From Adiantum capillus-veneris (Eukaryota; Streptophyta; Polypodiopsida; Polypodiales; Pteridaceae), in NCBI GenBank assembly GCA_014529385.2, contig CM043967.1:128501182-128565181 (forward strand): 64,000 nt of DNA, written 5' to 3'. A program made the position numbers and the translations under genes. Every line of letters starts with the position of its first letter. Position 1 is the first letter of the stretch. The notes below the pieces were generated by a model. The model saw only the letters and a list, made by a program, of their open reading frames with translations, made no database searches and was not told the origin of the DNA. Below, in pieces: positions 57,556 to 64,000 of this stretch.

Positions 57556-58320
57556 TTATTCTCCGTCACAAATAAGTCGGGATAGGATGTACACCTCTTT
57601 AATCTTAAGACTACAGACAGGAGCTTGCATACCTTTACTTGGACTGGCAGAATCTATGGTGACTCCGAACAAGTCTGTATCCAGCTTCGATAGGTCTTCA
57701 TCCCTCTCTTCCTCTTCGACACTGGTGGACCCTTCAACATAAGTCAACTCGGTTTCATATTCGTAACTGGTGCTAGAATCCTTGTTATCACCCCCAGCTG
57801 ATGGATGAAAGCAGCTTTCGCTGGTCTTTAGATCCAACACGATTGGCCCTCCATTTTCTCGATTCGGCAAGGTAAATACCCCCTTCTCCCAATCTTGCTT
57901 GGCCCCAATTGCTAACAACCATGGCCTCCCCAATACAATTGGATAATCATTTTATCGTGCGTTCATGACAAAAAAATCAATTAAGCATTCAATTCCCATG
58001 ACCTTTACCTTCACATTCTGTGCCACTCCTAAACACTGAGCTTTGGCATGGTTAGCCATTCTTATTTGCACATTGGACCTGAAAAAAACTTTAATACCAA
58101 TATCCCTCATAGCAGACTCTATGATCACACAGACGTGGGCACCACCATCAACTACCACTAGAAGCACATCGGTTGGACTCCCCACCATCAAGGCTAAATT
58201 CTGTAATGCATGCACATCTCCTCCTACTCGAGCGAGCCTCATATTGACACTGGTTGACCACTTCCTCCTTAATTTAGAGTTTATTGCAAGCAGCTACCCA
58301 AAAGGGATGTTAGCTTTTTG
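57556..58320 (-). pseudogene. Tat element aspartic protease region
   Basis: VVVDGGAHVCVI is the protease active site (DGGA form, common in Tat elements). It is followed after one stop near 57,952 by GRPWLLAIGAKQDWEKG, the C-terminal protease block, and an acidic linker. Two open stretches of 96 and 125 codons. Confidence 0.8.
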
Positions 58321-58399
58321 ATTTTGGACCTCTCTTACCAGATCGTATTCTGGATTACCGTGTCCCAATTGAAAATCCTTCTGTGTAATTCTTCATCTT

Positions 58400-59520
58400 T
58401 TACTTCTCTTGCTTGACTCTGGCTGCTCTCTACCTTCGTTCACCTTCTCTTTTCCTTTCTTTGATCTAGTTTCACGTTCCGTCTCAATCTCTCTTTTGCC
58501 TCTTGATCTTTTGTTAGCCATAATATCAACCTTCTGCCTGTCAACACCAATAATATTAACCCTTTGCACTTCATCATTACCTGATGGAGTCGCCTGTACT
58601 TGGTTTTTGATTGCTTGCTACTCCCTTTGACCATTGAACTGCGCCTGACCCCTGCCTTCACCAAACAGAGGATACATACCGCTCCTTTTTCTTGGAGGGT
58701 GAGGGAAATCTGGACCATAGTGGCCCTCCTCTCCACAATTGTAACATCTGCCATGCAATTGCCTAGCTCCGCGTCTTCCTCTCCTTGGTTGGCCTCTGTC
58801 AGTAACACTTAAACGCAACTCTTACATTTTCTGAGACAAATATTGAACTATATGTATCCATTGTTGAGGAACGGTTGCTACCCCTCGATTAGGCTTATTC
58901 TCCACTTGAACTTCTCCTCTTGGACTTGAGGTCAGATTGGGAACCACCACTATCCCAACACACCTTGCTCAATCTTGTTTTTAATTTTTTGACTCTTTGA
59001 CTGTGCGATAGAAACAGCCCCGTTGTAATTCTTTGGGCCCTTGAAATCCACCTTTTCACGAACTTTTGGGGTGGAAACAAGCTATAAGTTTTTCCAAATT
59101 TAAAGTACTGACCACCATTAGCCAATTGCATGGCCACTTTAAAGTCCCTCCCGCACTCCTCAAAACGGTCGAGGAAAACACCAAACTCCTTGTTCACATC
59201 CTCCTTCAAATTCTTCAACTTTGCGTCCAGATCGACAGGAGATACCTCTTTATGAAATCATGCAGAAAACGGGCCCACAGCGTCGGTCACATAAGACTTG
59301 GCTCTCCTTCCAAGGCATAGAACCATGTCTTTGCCCTTCCTTGCATCAGTACCGGATCGTTTGCATCTTGCTATCTTCATTTGGCATATGCAGTAATAAC
59401 ATATACAACACGAAATCAGCCATCCACTCCTCCGGATCTTCATTTTCGGTGAAAAGTGATCCGTAACTATGCGCTTCCATCTCTCCTCTATGGAAATAAC
59501 TTTCTTTGATAAAAACCAAC
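58400..59520 (-). pseudogene. Tat element gag and zinc knuckle
   Basis: Gag-like segments at 59,520-58,895 (DRFEECGRDFKVAMQLANGG, WLISCCICYYCICQMK) and a zinc knuckle at about 58,750 reading CYNCGEEGHYGPDFP. The CCHC array has lost its last Cys (Phe). Several frameshifts separate the segments. Confidence 0.65.
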
Positions 59521-59540
59521 GAGCAATAATTTTTTCCTTA

Positions 59541-59551
59541 GTGGGGCACCA
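59541..59551 (-). promoter_or_regulatory. Primer-binding site of Tat element
   Basis: Minus strand TGGTGCCCCACTAAGG, a PBS-like TGGTGCC start, placed 5 nt from the LTR end. Confidence 0.7.
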
Positions 59552-59556
59552 GAAGA

Positions 59557-61536
59557 TGGAAAGGGGAACACACCCAGCACACAACACAAAGCCTCCCTAC
59601 AGCTCAGGGTATCCACAACACCCCTAGTGTCTCAAATAACACCTTCAAACTGGCTAATTTTCACTAATACACCCGCCTTTGCACACAAAACAACAATATC
59701 CTACCCTACAAAAACACCACTCAACAACAATGCACCTACACCGCTCAACTCACCCTTTCTGGCCCACTAAACACCCCGAGTTTGCTCTCTTTGTAACAAG
59801 CTCCACAGTGCTGCAGGTATACCCTCCCGCAAGCATTGACAAGCACACAAAGAGCTAGAGAAAAGGAGGGGAATGGGGAGAAGCAACGCAAAAAAAGGGG
59901 CAAAGTCCTAGTAGTATTTCATAAGGAAATATTACAGCCCAATCTACCGCTCCAATGGCAAGCTTCCAATACACATGCTTCAACAACTCTCTCTAGCAAA
60001 AAAGCCCATAAATATTCACTTCTATTCCCTTTTATAGGGCTTGGCTAAGGCTAAAAAACAAAAAAGGAGCTATCCTAATTGTGCAATGAACTTTAGCTTC
60101 ATTTAGAATTTTCTTGCATTGCTACCACTTGTCACATTTGATTTTTTTGGTAACTCTTGCATGGTACACCTCTCTATCCAATTTGGCCACCCGTTCTCTT
60201 TTGCATCTGCCCTTTGGGAGCACCCTTGAACAACTTATTTCTCTCTTTCACTTGGTTAGCTTGTGGTGGGATAGGCCCTTTGAGTGGCTTCGGAACTTCT
60301 CTCCTTCTCTTTTTCTTGCTCCACTGGCACCACCGCTGGATCCTCCCCTAAAAGAGCAATAGCGACATCGCTCCTGGCACCCTTTGCCTTCAAATTTTGT
60401 TGGCGTGTGTGAATCTTACTTGAAGCAAATGTGCGATGCCATGCTAGCACCTGCCATCTGACCGGCCTCCGCCGGCCATTGTCGCGCCGCCAAAATCGCC
60501 GCCCTGTGCAGCGCCCCGAGCGGGCCGCCATAGCCTCACGCACCAGGGAGCTCTCTCTCCTTATCTCTCCTTAATGGGCTCCATGTTGTAGCTCTTATAC
60601 CCCACTTGATTGGCACGGGATTGCGCATATGGGCACTTTTCAGTGCCACAAGGTACCTCCAGCCTCCCCCTTTTGGGATGTCTTCCAAAGCTCCATAAAA
60701 CTCTCGAAAAAATATATATGATACCTTCTTCCTCATGCTCCTCTGTAGTATTTCCATGTCGGACCTCCAAGCCGCAAAGCCGGGCCAAAATTTCATTATG
60801 TCGAGTTGAAACCCCCCGGCTCTACCTACACTTCAAGATTCCCCAAGCCCCCGAACCGAGGCCGTAAAAATGCCAAATTGCATCTGCAATCAATTCCGAG
60901 CAAATGCACCCAACTTTTTGACTCCTGTAACTTCCTGCTCCGGGCTGTGTTTGCCAAGCCGTCAAGTCTTGGTAGCTCCATACACTACATAGCACTCTCT
61001 CGAACCTTGTTGAAACCCAAAAAATGCGACATGGGACGACTCCCCATGTGGTCAGGTGGGTAGCAACCTAGCCCTCGCTAAAACTTCAACGGGCCATAAA
61101 CTGCAATTTGTAGCTCTGATTTTCAATCTAAAAAGATAGGTAGGCTCTATAAATTGAGCACTACGCGCCTCTACACTGCCATTCACTTGTGCTACCTATC
61201 CCCATCTGCCCTAACCCGACAATAATATGCAATGCACCACACCTTTAAACCTCAATATCTTGGGCTCTCTAGCTCTGTTTGTTGAGACATCTGAACCTGC
61301 TCCGCTCTACATTTCTAGATCCAAAGACTACACCTCGCACTTTCTTCCCTTGTTCCTCGAATTAGCTCCTCTTGGAGACGTCCTTGGCATGTAAACCGCA
61401 TCAGCCATACATCTCCACTGCTACCTGTCAGCCCATGACCTTTATAGCTGCTCCAGCCCTTTGCCATGCTTCTACTAGCCTACACATAGCAGCCCATGCC
61501 ATCTTTTGCGGTTGACACACTTTGGCTATACCAACG
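59557..61536 (-). mobile_element. 5' LTR of Tat element, truncated at its outer end
   Basis: Matches 48,257-50,145 with many substitutions and small indels. It diverges after TTTGGCTATACCAACG and runs into a (TG)n tract, so about 150 bp of the outer LTR is gone. Confidence 0.82.
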
Positions 61537-61820
61537 TATGGAAGAGTGTGTGTGTGTGTGTGTGGTTGTTTTTGCAGATCTCGAAGTAAATCTACTGAAA
61601 TTGGATCTGTCCTTTTAAATTTTTTGTCAAAACTATTTTTCGTTTAGATCTATGTGCCTAAGTATTGTATTTATGAAAATTTGAATTTCTATTGCATTTG
61701 TGTCAATTTGCATTTTTGTAATTTTGAAAATTTGAAATTCCACAATTTTTAGCAATCTTTGAATCAAAGAACAAAACAAAAAAAGAAAAGGGGAAAAAAA
61801 AAAAAAAAAGCTAAAATGCC

Positions 61821-61913
61821 GAGACAGTTTTTGAATTGAAAAAAAAAATGACCATGGCTAGCCCTTGAGCGTTTGAAAAAGAAAGGCCCCATTAGCCCCG
61901 GCCCCAGTCTTTG

Positions 61914-61947
<34 letters not shown>

Positions 61948-62120
61948 GGAAGAGGAGACCTCCATAGCTTCCTTTCGAGACAGTTTTTGAATTGAAAAAA
62001 AAAAATGACCATGGCTAGCCCTTGAGCGTTTGAAAAAGAAAGGCCCCATTAGCCCCGGCCCCAGTCTTTGATATATATATATATATATATAGGAAGAGGA
62101 GACCTCCATAGCTTCCTTTC
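61821..62120. repeat. 156-bp tandem duplication containing (AT)n
   Basis: GAGACAGTTTTTGAATTG at 61,821 and 61,977. Both copies run through TTGAGCGTTTGAAAAAG and an AT run of differing length to GACCTCCATAGCTTCC. Confidence 0.92.
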
Positions 62121-62489
62121 AAGTGAAAGAATAGAGTACCTCATACTATATATATACCTCAAGTCTAGAGCTCGAAAGGAAGCATGTGGATTTAGGTTTC
62201 ACCCTTTCCTTCCACTAGCTTCCTTGGACTTTCCCCTTCTTTGCCTACACGCCCAACTAGAATTTGACTATTTTGGGGGCCATGAGAGTTTTTGGTAGCC
62301 AAATTGTGTTTTGTAAAGCACACCAACTTCCTTTGAATGATACGCTTGATTTGAGCTATCATAGGAATTATTCCATCTCACGCACATAAACAAGAGGTAA
62401 AAACACAAACAAACAAACAAACAAAACCAAGTAAAATGACCAAAATCTCTAGTGGAGAGACCTCTTAGAGTACTCATCAATCAACACTT

Positions 62490-63777
62490 TTGGGATACGC
62501 GCCTCACATGTATTTGCGCTCTAGAGGAGTGATAGAGTTCGGTCCGTTAAAGAGTGCTTTGAATTGCATGAGAACCCATTATCCACCAACGTTAGGTTTT
62601 GGACCTTTGGTTGGAACCCAAGGTAGTGCAACTCAAGACCCTCATATCACATCTAGTGACTCTTCCTTTGACTAGGACATCATGGAGGGATATCCTACAC
62701 AAAACCCTAAAAGTTTAAGTCAAGACATGCATTCCTTTGCCCCAAGGCACAGGTTTAGCGACATAAAAGAGACCTTTAGTTGAGCCACCCGACCGTTCAG
62801 AGCCTTGAAGTGAACAAGGGCAATGGGGAGGTAGATTCGCCTTTCAATTCTCCTGTAGACCTTGTACTCCCTAAGAGTGCCCATGTTGACATGCTACCTA
62901 CTCCATTCATTAACGACCCTATTGAGCCATCACCCCCTGTGGTTCTCGATGGTAGGAGTCTTGCCGAATTGCAAGAGATTGAACGATATATGCAAGCAAC
63001 GAGGGAGAGGATAATTGATAACTTATGAATGATAGAACAAAGTCAATCCATGGAAGCAAAGACCCCTATGACATAACCATGCCAGCCGAGAAATCGAGTG
63101 CTCCCAAGATAGCAGTCATGGAGGGTCAGGTGATGAGGAGCCATAATCCTTCCACTTCAAGGGGAACCTCTAGCACGCCAAGCTTAGAGGGGATAATTCT
63201 CACACAACTTAATTGAAAGTATGCCCTACAAGTTGAGACGCTGACCGACATGTACACACGCTGCAGATACCGTGTGGGGTGGTTAGAGGTGGTACAATCC
63301 ACATTTGGGGCCACAAATTTAGAGAAACATCAACGGATAATCTGTGATTTCATCCATGGTGTCATCCAATTAGGGAGGAAATACCAAGGAATTAACATTC
63401 CTTCAATGAGTTCTATGAGATTCTTGGGTATGGGAAAGGCCAAACAACCAACCCTATCACAAATGGAGACTCCCTCAGTGAGTCCCATTGATCCTTCATA
63501 TGTTGTTTTGCCTGGAGTCTCAATACCCTCTGAACTCACAAGCAATAGTTTCACACTCCCAAATTCAGCTCATCTTTCCCTCGAAGAATCTACGGATATT
63601 GTGAATGTCCCACCAAAAAGTACACCTTGGACCTCATTCACAAGTAAAGCACCACTACATAGTAGCACAATTCCCACAATAATACCTACAAGTGTACATC
63701 AATCATATATACCTATGGGTCCTCATACCCATGTAGCTCCCAGACCCTCGATTTTTTTGACACCCTACACTCCATAA
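62490..63777 (+). pseudogene. Gag-like N-terminal region of another Ty3 element (tentative)
   Basis: Plus-strand open pieces: MYLRSRGVIEFG (resembles the start of some conifer and plant Ty3 gags), a Pro/Ser-rich stretch (NSPVDLVLPKSAHVDMLPTP), LQEIERYMQATRERI, then a long Ser/Pro/Thr-rich frame to 63,777. Frames change twice and single stops intervene. No capsid domain is reached within the window, so the assignment is weak. Confidence 0.35.
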
Positions 63778-64000
63778 CCACCATATCCGAGTACTCATTC
63801 TAGTGGAGCCATACCAACTAGTAATTAAAATGTTATATACTATGTCTTCTATGCCTAGGGCCACACATATGGACTTTGGGCCATCACATGGCACAAAATC
63901 ATACCCGGCTTGGGACCTGAGGATCACCCGTATGCCTAACCGAATGCATATCCTCACTATATGTTCTCACTCTGGTGACTTGGCAACATTCCTTAAGCTA

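Larger units (their letters stand above)
48257..61536 (-). mobile_element. Tat-lineage Ty3 retrotransposon with about 2-kb LTRs, split by a chromovirus
   Basis: Direct repeats at 48,257-50,294 and 59,557-61,536 are the LTRs. Reading down the minus strand: LTR, PBS (59,551), gag, zinc knuckle, protease, RT, [chromovirus 56,761-52,4xx], RNase H/second RNase H, integrase, polypurine tract (about 50,299-50,322), LTR. The split domain order proves one element with a later insertion or rearrangement. LTR copies differ by many substitutions and small indels, so the element is old relative to the 6.26-kb duplication. Confidence 0.85.

Overview
The window is repeat-dense plant nuclear DNA. It contains no convincing intact host gene. 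Several elements carry plant-type hallmarks: a Ty1/copia gag-pol with an initiator-Met tRNA primer site, a chromodomain-bearing Ty3 chromovirus, dual-RNase-H (Tat-type) Ty3 elements, an LTR element with a TTTGGC..GGGGATT-type primer site, and a LINE with an RVT zinc-binding tail. A land plant with a large, heavily methylated, retroelement-filled genome (gymnosperm, fern or similar) fits best. The clade cannot be fixed from this sequence alone.

Layout. 1-2.6 kb: minus-strand Ty3 pol remnant whose upstream end is tandemly triplicated (468-bp unit, 2284-3385). 3.4-8.5 kb: minus-strand Ty1/copia element with 5' LTR and PBS, broken pol and no 3' LTR. 9.4-13.3 kb: plus-strand decayed Ty3 element with a TATA box, two related small ORFs, gag, an RT fragment and a polypurine tract. 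13.4-14.3 kb: LINE ORF2 tail. 14.3-16.7 kb: microsatellites, no gene. 16,734-29,263: a recent, nearly identical tandem duplication of 6.26 kb. 27,111-33,351: a 6.24-kb terminal-inverted-repeat (TIR) element sitting inside the 3' LTR of a non-coding, LARD-like LTR retrotransposon (27,002-40,149). 40.15-42.06 kb: plus-strand Tat fragment. 42.5-46.0 kb: minus-strand Ty3 pol remnant interrupted by a 1,331-bp TTAA-flanked TIR element. 46.3-47.05 kb: unrecognised decayed reading frame. 48.26-61.54 kb: a minus-strand Tat element with about 2-kb LTRs, split by a 5'-truncated chromovirus (52.4-56.76 kb). 61.8-64 kb: a 156-bp tandem duplication and the start of another gag-like region.

The most unusual object is the 6.24-kb TIR element. 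Its ends are defined by a matching empty site in the sister LTR. It carries a multi-exon plus-strand gene region (basic N-terminus, coiled coil, RING-like Cys/His cluster, acidic region, FCP1/NIF-type HAD phosphatase-like domain, charged coiled-coil tail) and a convergent minus-strand ORF with a Cys-rich motif. I see no recognisable DDE transposase. Its fourth intron is filled with a 21-bp palindromic minisatellite, and the large tandem duplication ends exactly where that array begins.

Most breaks in these coding remnants are in-frame stops explainable by C-to-T (or G-to-A) change at Gln, Arg and Trp codons, consistent with methylation-driven decay of silenced repeats. All coordinates, repeat comparisons and mismatch counts here were made by eye.
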